Below are positions 15,910 to 26,792 of a stretch of DNA of 57,191 bases, in pieces. The first letter of the stretch is position 1; the number at the start of each line of letters is the position of its first letter. Under the pieces are notes generated by a model. That model searched no databases. It was not told the DNA's origin and worked only from the letters and a program-made list of their open reading frames with translations. Position numbers and translations under genes: made by a program. Source of the stretch: Actinomycetales bacterium (GTDB lineage Bacteria > Actinomycetota > Actinomycetes > S36-B12 > UBA5976); assembly GCA_018969715.1 (NCBI GenBank), contig JAGWXT010000005.1:77263-134453 (forward strand). Direction: 5' to 3'.

Positions 15910-16593
15910 ATGCGCACCACCGCACTGGTCGCTGCGGCCGGGCTGGGCCTGCGCCTGGGCGCGGGGCGACCAAAGGCGATGGTGACCATCCAGGGGGTGC
16001 CACTGCTGCGGCACAGTCTCACCCGGCTGATGGCCTCACAGGTCGTTGACGACATCGTCGTCCTCGCCCCACCGGATGCCCTGCCGGCATTCACCGACAT
16101 CGTTGCCGATCCGACGGTGACCGTGATTGCCGGCGGCGACCTGCGCGATGACTCCATCCGAATCGGGGTGCGCTCGCTGAGTCCGGAGGTCACCCACGTG
16201 CTCGTCCATGATGCAGCGCGCGCCTTCACGCCACCGGGTGTCTTTCAGCGAGTTCATGAGGCGCTGGCGAAGGGGGCAGCCGCGGTGACGCCGGTCATCC
16301 CGGTCACAGACACGGTCGCTCAGGTCGCATCCGGAGTCGACCGCGAGGGCCGCGGCACAGTCACCCACTCCCTGGTGCGCTCCCGACTGCGCGCGGTGCA
16401 GACCCCGCAGGGCTTTACCCGAGTTGCCCTGCTGCGCGCCCACGAGGCGCCAGCCGATCCCGACATCACCGATGATGCGGTCCGCGCGATGCGCTGCGGC
16501 TATCCGGTGATCACCGTGCGCGGTGATGAGCGCGCGGCAAAGATCACCAACCCGCCGGATCTACTGCTGGCCGAGCACTGGGCTGATGAATAG
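15910..16593 (+). CDS. ispD: 2-C-methyl-D-erythritol 4-phosphate cytidylyltransferase
   Basis: A 227-residue MEP-pathway enzyme that forms CDP-ME from MEP and CTP. The nucleotide-binding start [20 protein letters not shown] carries the Gly-rich loop and catalytic Arg/Lys; [13 protein letters not shown] near residue 100 and [11 protein letters not shown] near 160 are typical, with DDAVRAM and [20 protein letters not shown] near the end. It overlaps ispF by 8 bp, so the two pathway steps are translationally coupled. Confidence 0.94.
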   Translation: MRTTALVAAAGLGLRLGAGRPKAMVTIQGVPLLRHSLTRLMASQVVDDIVVLAPPDALPAFTDIVADPTVTVIAGGDLRDDSIRIGVRSLSPEVTHVLVHDAARAFTPPGVFQRVHEALAKGAAAVTPVIPVTDTVAQVASGVDREGRGTVTHSLVRSRLRAVQTPQGFTRVALLRAHEAPADPDITDDAVRAMRCGYPVITVRGDERAAKITNPPDLLLAEHWADE

Positions 16594-17071
16594 TCCCGTC
16601 CACCGCGTGGGACTGGGCTTTGACGTCCATGCCTTCGGTGACGGGCCACCGCTGGCCCTGGCCGGGCTCACCTGGCCGGATGAGGTTGGGCTGACCGGGC
16701 ACAGCGACGGAGATGTGGCCGCTCACGCGTGCTGCGATGCTCTCTTCACCGCGGCGGGCATGGGGGATCTCGGCAGCCAGTTCGGAACCGATGACCCGCA
16801 CATGGCCGGTGCGGCCGGGACGACGCTGCTTGCCGAGGCGGCCAGGCGGGTGCGTGCCGCCGGCTGGGGTATCGACAACATTGCGGTGCAGGTGATCGGC
16901 AACCGGCCGCGGCTGGGCCCCCGCCGGGCCGCGGCGGAGGCCGCATTGAGCGCGGCCTGTGCGGCACCGGTAACCGTTGCCGCAACGAGCACCGACGGCC
17001 TTGGCTTCACCGGCCGGGGGGAGGGGCTGGCAGCCATCGCGACTGCACTGCTCCACCGGGTCCCGGAGTAG
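16586..17071 (+). CDS. ispF: 2-C-methyl-D-erythritol 2,4-cyclodiphosphate synthase
   Basis: A 161-residue enzyme of the MEP isoprenoid pathway. The metal-binding [10 protein letters not shown] near residue 9 and [18 protein letters not shown] near 36 supply Asp and two His; [29 protein letters not shown] and [13 protein letters not shown] are all canonical. The preferred ATG at 16586 lies inside the end of ispD. Length is typical. IspD, IspE and IspF act in sequence; ispE is not in this window. Confidence 0.94.
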   Translation: MNSPVHRVGLGFDVHAFGDGPPLALAGLTWPDEVGLTGHSDGDVAAHACCDALFTAAGMGDLGSQFGTDDPHMAGAAGTTLLAEAARRVRAAGWGIDNIAVQVIGNRPRLGPRRAAAEAALSAACAAPVTVAATSTDGLGFTGRGEGLAAIATALLHRVPE

Positions 17072-17087
17072 TCGTGCGCCCAGCGCC

Positions 17088-17093
17088 TACGCT
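17088..17093 (+). promoter_or_regulatory. -10 box TACGCT upstream of cysS
   Basis: TACGCT ends 8 nt before ATG 17102, and no Shine-Dalgarno sequence is present, so a leaderless cysS-rlmB transcript is plausible in addition to read-through from ispF. Confidence 0.4.
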
Positions 17094-17101
17094 GGGTCAC
17101 C

Positions 17102-18538
17102 ATGGCGCTGCGGCTGTACAACACAGCCACCCGAGCGGTTGAGCCGTTCACACCGCAGGTTCCCGGTGAGGTGGGCATCTACGTCTGCGGGGCGACCGTC
17201 CAGTCCTCGCCGCATATCGGGCACCTTCGCTCCATGGTGGCATTCGACCTGCTTCGTCGTTGGTTGGAGTGCACCGGCCAGCGCGTCACCCTCGTGCGCA
17301 ACGTCACCGATATCGACGACAAGATCCTCCACAATGCCGGACACGCCGGGATCCCATGGTGGCAGTTGGCAGCGCACTTCGAACGCGAGTTCGCCGCCGC
17401 TGACCGACTGCTCGGGAACCTGCCAGCGTCTATTGAGCCACGGGCAACTGGGCACATCGGCCAGATGATCCTCCTCATCGAGGACCTGCTGGCGCGCGGT
17501 CATGCCTACGTCGCCGCCGGCAGTGTCTGGTTCGCTGTCGGCAGTTACCCCGGCTACGGGGAGCTCTCGGGGCAGCGGTGCGAGGACATGCTCGCCAGCC
17601 CTGAGTCCGAGCCGGGCAAGCGGAATCCCCACGACTTCGCACTGTGGAAGGCCGCCCGGGAGGGTGAACCGTCCTGGCCCGCACCCTTCGGTGCGGGTCG
17701 CCCGGGGTGGCATATCGAGTGCTCGGCCATGGCTGAGACCTACCTCGGCGCACAGTTCGACATCCACGGTGGCGGTCGGGACCTGCTGTTCCCCCACCAT
17801 GAGAATGAGCGTGCCCAGTCCTGTGCGGCCGGCCGGCCGTTCGCCCGCGTGTGGATGCACAATGCGTGGGTCACCCAGGCCGGGGAGAAGATGAGCAAGA
17901 GCCTCGGCAACAGCCTGCAGGTCACGCATGTGGTCAGCCTTGCCCGACCCATCGAGGTGCGCTACTACCTGCTCAGCGCGCACTATCGCAGCAACCTCGA
18001 GTACTCCCCGCAGGCCCTTGCGGAGGCCGCCACCGCCTTTCGGCGGGTGGTCGGCATGCTGGAACGCAGTGCCGAGCGGCAGGGTGCGCCCATCGCTCTG
18101 CCCCCGACCGGGGTGGCGCCCAGCCTGCCCCCGGCCTTCGTGGCCGCCCTCAACGATGACCTGTCAATGCCGGCCGCGCTCGCGGTGCTCTTCGAGTGCA
18201 CGGCGGCCGGCAATTCCGCACTGACGTCCCATCCGGGGGATCCCGCTGCCATTGAGCGCAACGCCGTCGCGGTGCGCGCGATGCTCCACGTCCTCGGATG
18301 TGATCCCTTCGACCCGCACTGGGCGGAGCAGGGCAGGGACTCACGAGCGGAGCGTGCACTCGCCACCCTCGTCGACCGACTGCTCGCCGAGCGTGACCGC
18401 GCGCGGGCCCGACAGGACTACGCCGCCGCCGATGACCTGCGCCGGACCCTCGCTGACGCCGGCATCGCGATCCGGGATGGGGCGGTGGCCGCGACCGGCT
18501 CCCGCTGGTCGCTCGCCGACCCCACCGATGCCAGGTAA
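17102..18538 (+). CDS. cysS: Cysteinyl-tRNA synthetase
   Basis: A 478-residue class I aminoacyl-tRNA synthetase. The first zinc ligand is in VCGATVQ near residue 28, the HIGH motif is [11 protein letters not shown] near 36, NVTDIDDKI follows, zinc ligands recur in WHIECSAMA near 207 and HHENERAQS near 232, and the signature loop is EKMSKSLGN near 265. The C-terminal helical domain ([20 protein letters not shown]) ends at the [13 protein letters not shown] anticodon region. Length is normal for CysS; the mycothiol enzyme MshC is shorter and lacks this C-terminal domain. It overlaps rlmB by 11 bp. Confidence 0.95.
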   Translation: MALRLYNTATRAVEPFTPQVPGEVGIYVCGATVQSSPHIGHLRSMVAFDLLRRWLECTGQRVTLVRNVTDIDDKILHNAGHAGIPWWQLAAHFEREFAAADRLLGNLPASIEPRATGHIGQMILLIEDLLARGHAYVAAGSVWFAVGSYPGYGELSGQRCEDMLASPESEPGKRNPHDFALWKAAREGEPSWPAPFGAGRPGWHIECSAMAETYLGAQFDIHGGGRDLLFPHHENERAQSCAAGRPFARVWMHNAWVTQAGEKMSKSLGNSLQVTHVVSLARPIEVRYYLLSAHYRSNLEYSPQALAEAATAFRRVVGMLERSAERQGAPIALPPTGVAPSLPPAFVAALNDDLSMPAALAVLFECTAAGNSALTSHPGDPAAIERNAVAVRAMLHVLGCDPFDPHWAEQGRDSRAERALATLVDRLLAERDRARARQDYAAADDLRRTLADAGIAIRDGAVAATGSRWSLADPTDAR

Positions 18539-19502
18539 CTCCAAGCGGCGCGGGGCGGTGCGCGCCGCCGACCGACCCCAGCGCACCGTTGGCTCAGGCG
18601 GGCAGCGCCGCCGGGGTCTGGCTGGCAAGGGCCCGACACCACCGGCCGCGGAGCGGGTGGGCCATCCTGCTGCCCGGCGTGCAGCACGAACCGCGGGGAC
18701 AACCCGACGCCCGCGACCCGCGACGACCGAGGACGAAGCCCTGCATATCGGGGGGCACCATGCGGTCAGTGAGGCACTGCAGGCCGGGGTGCCCTGCCGG
18801 GCCCTGCACGTGCTCGCCGGCGGTGCACCCGACGGTCGGCTGCGGGCCGTGCTTGACCTTGCCGGCGAGCGCGGCTGTCCGGTCCACTCCGAGTCCAGGG
18901 CAACGCTGGACGGGCTGTGTCCGGGGCAGGTCCATCAGGGTGTTGTGCTGGTCGTGCCGCCATTCGAGTACCGCACCCTTGCCGAGGTCCTCCCCGTGGC
19001 AGGCCAGTCGACGGCGTCGCTGTTCATCGCGCTCGACGGGATCACCGACCCGCACAACCTCGGCGCCATTGCCCGCAGTGCCGCGGCCTTCGGCGCCGAT
19101 GCGCTGCTCCTGCCGGGCCGACGCAGCGCCCAGGTCACCCCCGGTGCCTGGAAGGCCTCCGCGGGCGCGTTCGCTCGGCTGCCGGTGGCGCGGGTGCCCA
19201 ACCTCACCGGTGCCCTGCGCCGGCTGGGGACCGCCGGGATGTTCTCCTGCGCGCTGCTCACCCGCGGCGGCACCCCACTGGACGCCGTCGACCGGGACCT
19301 GCTGCGCGCTCCACTGGTCCTTGTCATCGGTTCGGAGTCCGCAGGGGTGTCGCGCTTGGTGGCGGCCACCTGTGACACCACGCTCAGCATCCCGGTCTCA
19401 TCGCGGGTGGAATCGCTCAATGCCTCCGTTGCCGCGGGCATCACACTGCAGTGGATTGCGCACGTCCGCGGTGCAGCACCGCGCCGCGGTCGCGACTTTT
19501 AG
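18528..19502 (+). CDS. rlmB: 23S rRNA (guanosine-2'-O-)-methyltransferase RlmB-type (SpoU/TrmH family)
   Basis: A 324-residue SpoU-family 2'-O-ribose methyltransferase. The first 75 residues are a basic, disordered Arg/Pro/Gly-rich extension common in actinobacterial members. The substrate-binding domain follows (LHIGGHHAVSEALQAGVPC), then the trefoil-knot catalytic domain with FIALDGITDPHNLGAIARSA (motif 1), LVIGSESAGVSRLV (motif 2) and SIPVSSRVESLNASVAAGI (motif 3). The ATG at 18528 overlaps cysS by 11 bp. The specific rRNA position is inferred from family placement. Confidence 0.88.
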   Translation: MPGNSKRRGAVRAADRPQRTVGSGGQRRRGLAGKGPTPPAAERVGHPAARRAARTAGTTRRPRPATTEDEALHIGGHHAVSEALQAGVPCRALHVLAGGAPDGRLRAVLDLAGERGCPVHSESRATLDGLCPGQVHQGVVLVVPPFEYRTLAEVLPVAGQSTASLFIALDGITDPHNLGAIARSAAAFGADALLLPGRRSAQVTPGAWKASAGAFARLPVARVPNLTGALRRLGTAGMFSCALLTRGGTPLDAVDRDLLRAPLVLVIGSESAGVSRLVAATCDTTLSIPVSSRVESLNASVAAGITLQWIAHVRGAAPRRGRDF

Positions 19503-19514
19503 ACTGGCCACCAC

Positions 19515-19594
19515 GCCGGAGTCCCCTAGTGGCCGATGGGACCGACCTTGTAAGTCGGCACAACACACCGTGGGTTCGAATCCCACCTCCGGCT
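19515..19594 (+). tRNA. tRNA-Thr (anticodon TGT)
   Basis: The cloverleaf folds by eye: acceptor GCCGGAG/CTCCGGC with discriminator T, anticodon stem CCGAC/GTCGG around loop CTTGTAA (anticodon TGT, codon ACA) and T stem GTGGG/CCCAC around TTCGAAT. CCA is not encoded. The D arm has only three firm pairs (CCC/GGG) with a large loop containing TAGTGG, and the variable region is 11 nt (CACAACACACC), both closer to class II tRNAs (Leu, Ser, Tyr) than to a usual tRNA-Thr. It lies just downstream of rlmB; bases 19595-19847 hold no gene, only imperfect AAGGCCACGCA repeats. Confidence 0.85.
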
Positions 19595-19847
19595 CCGCGC
19601 CCACGAGCGTGACGCAGGGCACATCGATGACATTCCCGAGCAGTGGATCGGCCCATGCGGGCGGGATGCACGGGCCCGTTGCGACGCGCCGAGGGAACCG
19701 GCCGGAGGTGCGACGCATGTCGCCGATTCGTCCCTAGCATGTCGAGCGGACGCATTGAGTGCAGTGGATTCATCAGGCCATGCAGATCAACCAAGGCCAC
19801 GCAGGTCACCAAGGCCACGCACACCAGGTAAAGGAGGATGGGGCGCA

Positions 19848-20138
19848 ATGAATCCCCTGCAGGCGCACGGGGAGCCGGTCGCTCCATCGGAACTCACCGA
19901 GCGGGAGCGCCGCGTGCTCGAGTTCGAGCAGCGGTGGTGGCAGTTCGCCGGCGCCAAGGAGCAGGCGATTCGAGAGCAGTTCCAGATGAGTGCCACGCGC
20001 TACTACCAGCTGCTCAACATCGTGATCGACAAGCCGGCGGCACTCGCCGCCGATCCGATGCTGGTGAAGCGCCTGCGTCGCATGCGCGCCGAGCGGCAGC
20101 GACAGCGGTCTGCCCGCCGCCTTGGCATCCGCCTCTGA
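19848..20138 (+). CDS. DUF3263 domain protein
   Basis: A 96-residue basic protein. ATG 19848 lies behind a strong AAGGAGG. The central helix-turn-helix-like region (LTERERRVLEFEQRWWQFAG, then AKEQAIREQFQMSATRYYQL and LNIVIDKPAAL) and the Arg-rich C-terminus (RRMRAERQRQRSARR) match the actinobacterial DUF3263 family. The segment reads like a DNA-binding fold, so a small regulator is plausible, but no function is established. It sits between tRNA-Thr and a YihY membrane protein. Confidence 0.8.
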   Translation: MNPLQAHGEPVAPSELTERERRVLEFEQRWWQFAGAKEQAIREQFQMSATRYYQLLNIVIDKPAALAADPMLVKRLRRMRAERQRQRSARRLGIRL

Positions 20139-20174
20139 CGCTCACCACAGGTGGCGATGCGGCAGGGTGACGGC

Positions 20175-21197
20175 ATGAAGGGGCTGAACGTGGGGGAGAT
20201 CGCAACGGTCGCCGATCGGGTGACCGCGTGGGTGAACCGGACCCAGGCGGCGCGGACGCCGCTGGCCTTCCTGGTCGGGGTGGTGAAGAAGTACTCCGAC
20301 GATGCCGCCAGCCAGCAGGCGGCGCTGATGACCTACTACACGTTCCTCAGCCTCTTCCCGCTCGCCCTGATCGTGGTGGCCGTCCTCAGCCGAGTCCTTG
20401 CTGGCAACCCGGAGTTGCGGGACACCATCATCCGCTCAGTGATCGATGACGAGCGGGTACTCGCGACGGCCGAGCAGTCGCTGGCCGGGCTGAGTCAGGC
20501 AGGGATCCTGCTATGGATCGGACTGCTCGGCTTCCTGCTCACCGGGTTGGGCGGGATCATGGCCGCGACCACCGTCCTCAATCAGGTGTGGGCGGTACCT
20601 CACCGGCAGCGCTTCGCGATCGGCCCGCGCTACCTGCGCGCACTCGGCGGCCTGCTGATACTGGGAGTGGGGATCGGGGCAGTGGGGTTCCTCAATGGGG
20701 TGCTCCTCCAGCGCGGCGCTGACCGACTGCTCACCCTGCCGGTGACCATGGTCCTGTCGGGGATGGCGCTGACGGGCGCCTCGCTCCTGCTCACCGCTCG
20801 GCCGATTCCCCGCCGCGGGGTCCTCATCGGGGGTGTGCTGGGTGGCCTGCTGATCGGCTCCCTGGCCTACCTCGGGACGGAACTGGGCACCCTGCTCATC
20901 GCTCGCGCCGGGCCCGTCTATGGCGGGCTGGCGACCGTCGTCGGCACCCTTGCGCTGTTCTACCTCGGCTGCCAAGCGCTGGTCATCACCGGCGAGGTCG
21001 CGTCGGTGGCGAGCTGGCGGCTGTGGCCACGCAGCCTCGACAGCCGCCAGCCGCTGTCCGGTGACGAGGCGGCCTACGACCTCATCGCCCAGGTGCAGGA
21101 GCGCGTGCCCGGGATGCGGGTGGCCGTCACATGGCTCACCCCGGCCGTCGGCGGGGGCGATTTGCACTCTGGGCCCGAGAGTGCCAGAATGCTCTAG
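20175..21197 (+). CDS. YihY/virulence factor BrkB family membrane protein
   Basis: A 340-residue polytopic membrane protein. The early [20 protein letters not shown] (residues about 40-60) is the family hallmark, followed by about six transmembrane helices ([92 protein letters not shown]). The cytoplasmic tail is short. Role unknown in the family. ATG 20175 is chosen; ATG 20157 and GTG 20151 are possible. The last 12 codons overlap the first CIRCE element of groEL. Confidence 0.85.
   Translation: MKGLNVGEIATVADRVTAWVNRTQAARTPLAFLVGVVKKYSDDAASQQAALMTYYTFLSLFPLALIVVAVLSRVLAGNPELRDTIIRSVIDDERVLATAEQSLAGLSQAGILLWIGLLGFLLTGLGGIMAATTVLNQVWAVPHRQRFAIGPRYLRALGGLLILGVGIGAVGFLNGVLLQRGADRLLTLPVTMVLSGMALTGASLLLTARPIPRRGVLIGGVLGGLLIGSLAYLGTELGTLLIARAGPVYGGLATVVGTLALFYLGCQALVITGEVASVASWRLWPRSLDSRQPLSGDEAAYDLIAQVQERVPGMRVAVTWLTPAVGGGDLHSGPESARML
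21161..21187. promoter_or_regulatory. CIRCE operator 1 (HrcA site) upstream of groEL
   Basis: TTTGCACTC-N9-GAGTGCCAG closely matches the CIRCE consensus TTAGCACTC-N9-GAGTGCTAA. It lies inside the 3' end of the YihY gene and overlaps the -35 region of the groEL promoter. Confidence 0.75.
21162..21190 (+). promoter_or_regulatory. groEL promoter, TTGCAC-N17-CAGAAT
   Basis: A -35-like TTGCAC (21162-21167) and -10-like CAGAAT (21185-21190) are separated by 17 bp. CIRCE 1 covers the -35 and spacer and CIRCE 2 the start-site region, the expected geometry for HrcA repression. Confidence 0.5.
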
Positions 21198-21220
21198 CAC
21201 TCTCCCTTCGAGAGTGACAA
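21194..21220. promoter_or_regulatory. CIRCE operator 2 (HrcA site) upstream of groEL
   Basis: CTAGCACTC-N9-GAGTGACAA, 6 bp after the first element, is a near-consensus CIRCE inverted repeat. HrcA binding here would block groEL transcription until heat stress. Confidence 0.85.
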
Positions 21221-21311
21221 CCCCGGGGGCACGGAACGGCGCGAGGCTTCAAGTCGGCCTGGACAGGACAGGCTGGGGCGAGCCGCCGTCGCGGGCGTCG
21301 TCGCTCCGTGA

Positions 21312-22970
<1,659 letters not shown>

Positions 22971-23001
22971 TCCAACCCGGCCGGCCGAGGTCGGCTGCAC
23001 T

Positions 23002-23040
23002 GGTGTAGGGGAGTCCCCGTCCGGGGGGCTCCCCTACACC
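23002..23040. terminator. Bidirectional terminator between groEL and the XPB helicase gene
   Basis: GGTGTAGGGGAG ... CTCCCCTACACC forms a perfect 12-bp stem, extended by an inner GTCCCC/GGGG pairing. It lies between two convergent genes and can serve both. Confidence 0.85.
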
Positions 23041-23064
23041 ATCTCGCAGCCGGTCCAGTTGGCG

Positions 23065-24738
23065 TCACGCCGGGTCCAGGCGCCCCTGGTGGACGTCATC
23101 GGCGTCGATGATCCGGTAGGCGTATCCCTGCTCGGCGAGGAAGCGCTGCCGGTGGGCGGCGAACTCCACGTCCACGGTGTCGCGCGCGACGATCGTGTAA
23201 AAGCGCGCTGTCCGACCGTCCCGCTTCGGTCGCAGGATCCGACCGAGGCGCTGGGCCTCCTCCTGGCGGGATCCGAAGGAGCCGGACACCTGGATGGCAA
23301 CCGCTGCCTCCGGCAGGTCGATGGAGAAATTCGCCACCTTGCTGACGATGAGTACGCGCTGCTGACCCTGCCGGAAGGCCTCAAACAGCTCCTGTCGCCG
23401 TCGCACCGGCACCGCACCGTCGATGACCGGTGCTGCCAGCAGGTCGCCCAACTCGGCCAACTGATCGAGGTACTGGCCGATGATGAGCACGCGGTCATCG
23501 GCGTGCCGATCGACCAGTGCCTGCACGATGGCGTACTTCGCCTCGGTTGCGGCGGCCATCCGGTAGCGCTCCTCCGATGGGGCGAGGGCATAGGCGAGCC
23601 GCTCGTCCTCGGGCAGCGTCACGCGGACCTCGACACAGTCCGCCGGCGCGATCCAGCCCTGGGCCTCCATCTCGCGCCAGGGCACGTCATAGCGCCGCGG
23701 GCCGATGAGGCTGAAGACGTCCCCCTCGCGGCCGTCCTCGCGAACCAGGGTGGCCGTGAGCCCGAGTCGGCGGCGGGACTGGATGTCAGCGGTGAACCGG
23801 AATACCGGGGCCGGCAGCAGGTGGACTTCGTCGTAGATGATGAGTCCCCAGTCCTGGGCGTTGAACAGGGCAAGGTGCGGGTACTCCCCGCGACGTCGAG
23901 TGGTGAGGACGTGGTAGGTCGCGATCGTCACCGGGCGCACCTGCTTGAGCACCCCGGAGTACTCCCCGATCTCATCCTCGGTCAACGTCGTGCGGGCGAG
24001 CAGCTCCGCCCGCCACTGGCGGGCGGCAACCGTCGTGGTCACGAGGATCAGCGTCGTTGCCGCCACCAATGCCATCGCGGCAGCGCCGACGACCGTCTTG
24101 CCTGCACCGCAGGGCAGGACGACGACCCCCGAGCCGCCGGCGATGAAGGACTCGGCGGCCAGGCGCTGATAGTCCCGCAGCTGCCAGCCCTCCTCCGCCA
24201 GGGCGATGGGGTGCGCTTGACCGTCCACATGGCCGGCCAGATCCTCAGCCGGCCAGCCCAGTCCGACAAGCACCTGCTTGAGGTTGCCCCGCTGCGATGG
24301 GTGGATGACGACGCTGTCGGCATCGAGCTGGGCGGCAATCATCGGGGCCACCTTGCGGTGTCGGACAACCTCAGCGAGCACCGCCCGATCGGTGGCATGC
24401 AGCACCAGGCCGTGTCCCGGGTCCGATTCCAACCGCAGCCGGCCATATCGATCCATCTGGTCGGTGACATCGATGAGCAGCGCATGGGGGACCGAATAGC
24501 GCGAGAACCTCAGCAGGGCATCGACGACGGTTTCGGCATCCAGTCCGGATGCCCGCGCATTCCACAGCCCCAGCGGGCTCAGCCGGTAGGTGTGGATGTG
24601 CTCCGGCGCTCGCTCCAGCTCAGCGAATGGCGCAATCGCCCGCCGCGCCGCAGCCGCCTGCGGGTGATCGACCTCGAGCAGGATCGTGCGATCGCTCTGG
24701 ACGATGAGGGGGCCGTCAGCGGGTCGGGCATCAGCCAT
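23065..24738 (-). CDS. XPB/ERCC3-type DNA repair helicase
   Basis: A 557-residue superfamily 2 helicase. The N-terminal damage-recognition-like part (residues 1-185) includes LIVQSDRTILLEVDHP. Helicase motifs are Walker A LPCGAGKTVVGAA near 215, the DEVHLLPA box near 303, GLTATLVREDGRE near 330 and C-terminal FRQGQQRVLIVSKVANFSID with LGRILRPKRDGRTARFYTIV. This matches the bacterial XPB family known from mycobacteria (ercc3), a 3'-5' helicase. ATG 24738 has GGAGG 6 nt upstream and overlaps the stop of the helicase-associated gene, as in mycobacteria. Confidence 0.9.
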   Translation of the reverse strand: MADARPADGPLIVQSDRTILLEVDHPQAAAARRAIAPFAELERAPEHIHTYRLSPLGLWNARASGLDAETVVDALLRFSRYSVPHALLIDVTDQMDRYGRLRLESDPGHGLVLHATDRAVLAEVVRHRKVAPMIAAQLDADSVVIHPSQRGNLKQVLVGLGWPAEDLAGHVDGQAHPIALAEEGWQLRDYQRLAAESFIAGGSGVVVLPCGAGKTVVGAAAMALVAATTLILVTTTVAARQWRAELLARTTLTEDEIGEYSGVLKQVRPVTIATYHVLTTRRRGEYPHLALFNAQDWGLIIYDEVHLLPAPVFRFTADIQSRRRLGLTATLVREDGREGDVFSLIGPRRYDVPWREMEAQGWIAPADCVEVRVTLPEDERLAYALAPSEERYRMAAATEAKYAIVQALVDRHADDRVLIIGQYLDQLAELGDLLAAPVIDGAVPVRRRQELFEAFRQGQQRVLIVSKVANFSIDLPEAAVAIQVSGSFGSRQEEAQRLGRILRPKRDGRTARFYTIVARDTVDVEFAAHRQRFLAEQGYAYRIIDADDVHQGRLDPA

Positions 24739-26638
24739 CATCGTCCTCCGCGAGGGCCACGCCCGTGACATGGGCGATCGGAATTGTCAGCGCTGCCTGG
24801 CGTTCGAGGTCGTGCACCGACAGGCGACCCGCGAGCAGGCCGATCGGCCGGACCAGCCGCTCCGCGGTCGCACCGTGGGCATCGGTGTAGCCCAGCCACA
24901 GGCGCGCTCCCGCGGCAATCGCCCCGGTCAGGGTGAGCGTGATCATGGCGATCGCGGCGCCGTCGGCTGCCGCCTCCCCGGCAGCCGACTCTCCGTGGCT
25001 GTCCGGCAGGGTCTGGGCTCGGCCCGGACGCGGTGCGCTGCCCACTGCGGCGGTGGACCCGGATGCGCCAGTGCCGGCGGGGGCGCCGGTTGCCCGCAGC
25101 ATCGCGACGACCGCTGCCGGATCGGCAAGGCCGACGCGGGCGGTGCTGACCGGGGGCGGGGCTGCCCGCCGGTCCGCGCCCAGCGCCACCCGATCGCCGG
25201 CAACCTCGGCGTCCATGCCGGGCCCTCCGGTTTCACCCCCGAGCGCCGCGTGTTGGCGCGTGCATTCGCGTAGGAGGTAGCACAGGGCCTGCGGCAGGGG
25301 GGTGCGGGAGTGCTGGGCAAGCCACTGTTCGAGCTCGCCACCGTCCGCGCCCATGTCGATGGCCCGCCGCAGGGTCCGCTCGGTCAGCCGATACACGCGT
25401 GCCCCACCGCGTGACTCCAGGTCAGCGATCTCCGACAGCCGCCGTGCCAGTGCTGGTGCTGCGGGTCCGGGCACCGTGATCGTGAGATCGGCTTGGACGA
25501 TGACGTCTGAGCTCACCGGCGGCATCATCGCGCGGGCTGCGTCGATCACGGCGCGCTGGCGTGACGGGTCCGGCGACGAGGCTGAGCGTCCCCCACCAGC
25601 AGCGGGCACCGTGTCCAGCAGGGCCAACCCCCCCTCACTGACCCCGGTCTCGGTGAGGACACCCAGCCACCGGGCCTCGGCGAGCAGAGGCATGAGCAGA
25701 GCCTCCCGTTGACCCGGGAGCAGTCGAGGACACCACCAGTCGAATTGTGCGGCGAGCGAGGTGGTCGTCCACGTAGCACCCGGATGAGTGGCGACGATCC
25801 GGACCAATGCCCGGCGCAGGGCGGCCGATCCCCGTACCACCGCCGCAGGGGACAGTGGGGATGCCCGCCCCCGCCCCTGCGCGGCCACCACGCCCATCCG
25901 GTCGGTGCGCCACCACGCTCCGGCCAGACTCGCCCAGCGCTCCGGGTGCTCATCGTCCCGCCACGTGTCGAAGGCCCCCGTGGGACGCCAGGCAGCGCGT
26001 CCGACCGGATCGATCCCGATCAGGCCCGCGGCCAGCAGCCACTCCAGCAGTGCCGCAGCAATGGGCTCGGGCAGGTTCTGGCGCGCGGCGAGCCCGCTGA
26101 CGGCGCGCTGCCCCAGCCCGCCGTTGCGCAGGACCGGTGGCGGGCGTTCCGCCCAGTCAAGGAGGACCTCCTCCGCGGCGTCCATCGCCAGCATCGCCCG
26201 GCCACCAGCCCCGAGATCGATGGTGGCTCCGATGTCGGCAGCGGGGGGTGCTGGCGGCTGCGGGCCGCGTCCCGTTCCGTTCGCCGGTGGCCCGACGGCA
26301 ATGCCGAGGGCTGCGGGTGCGCACCAGCCGCGGCCGCTGGGCCAGGCCATGGCCATCCGGGCGAGGGTGCCGAGGGTTGCCGTCACATCCCGGGCAGGCT
26401 GGCCGAGGTGGCGGGCGAGCGTGGCCGCGGTGATCGAGCCGGTGGGGTCGGAACGGGCGGCGAGCTCGGCGGCCACCCGCAGCGTCCAGGCATCGCAGTG
26501 TCGGGCGGCCAGCCCGAGTGAGCTCGGGGACTGGGCGCGGGTGGCAAGGGCTTCGAGGCTGGCGGGTGCCGGGCGGCAGAGATCGGGACGGTGCGTGAGC
26601 AGGTCCACGAGGTCACTGTCGCGCCAGGCGGTAAGCAT
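24731..26638 (-). CDS. Helicase-associated domain protein, XPB partner
   Basis: A 635-residue protein. The start MLTAWRDSDLVDLLTHRPDL and a following helix-turn-helix-like part (ITAATLARHLGQPARDVTAT) are typical of actinobacterial proteins encoded directly upstream of XPB. The C-terminal half has SSDVIVQADLTITVPGPAAP near residue 380 and VYRLTERTLRRAIDMGADGG near 425, the helicase-associated winged region (PF13625 type). The Ala/Gly-rich stretch near 510-560 looks like a linker. It overlaps the helicase gene by 8 bp, so the two probably act together in DNA repair. ATG 26638 is adjacent to GGAG; GTG 26647 is an alternative. Confidence 0.82.
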   Translation of the reverse strand: MLTAWRDSDLVDLLTHRPDLCRPAPASLEALATRAQSPSSLGLAARHCDAWTLRVAAELAARSDPTGSITAATLARHLGQPARDVTATLGTLARMAMAWPSGRGWCAPAALGIAVGPPANGTGRGPQPPAPPAADIGATIDLGAGGRAMLAMDAAEEVLLDWAERPPPVLRNGGLGQRAVSGLAARQNLPEPIAAALLEWLLAAGLIGIDPVGRAAWRPTGAFDTWRDDEHPERWASLAGAWWRTDRMGVVAAQGRGRASPLSPAAVVRGSAALRRALVRIVATHPGATWTTTSLAAQFDWWCPRLLPGQREALLMPLLAEARWLGVLTETGVSEGGLALLDTVPAAGGGRSASSPDPSRQRAVIDAARAMMPPVSSDVIVQADLTITVPGPAAPALARRLSEIADLESRGGARVYRLTERTLRRAIDMGADGGELEQWLAQHSRTPLPQALCYLLRECTRQHAALGGETGGPGMDAEVAGDRVALGADRRAAPPPVSTARVGLADPAAVVAMLRATGAPAGTGASGSTAAVGSAPRPGRAQTLPDSHGESAAGEAAADGAAIAMITLTLTGAIAAGARLWLGYTDAHGATAERLVRPIGLLAGRLSVHDLERQAALTIPIAHVTGVALAEDDDG

Positions 26639-26792
26639 CTCCAGCACAACGGTCCACGCTACGCGGTGTCCGCCAGGTCGACGGAGTGGAGCCATCCCGT
26701 CGGGCCGGCGGCGCCACTGCGTCGATCGCATGGCCGAGCATCGGTGGCGGCCCCCGGGCGATCCGTGGCGGAAGCTCTGGGAGGATGCTCGG

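Noticed and set aside
19595..19847. A short gene upstream of DUF3263
   Set aside because: No frame with start, ribosome binding site and plausible composition; only weak AAGGCCACGC repeats are present.
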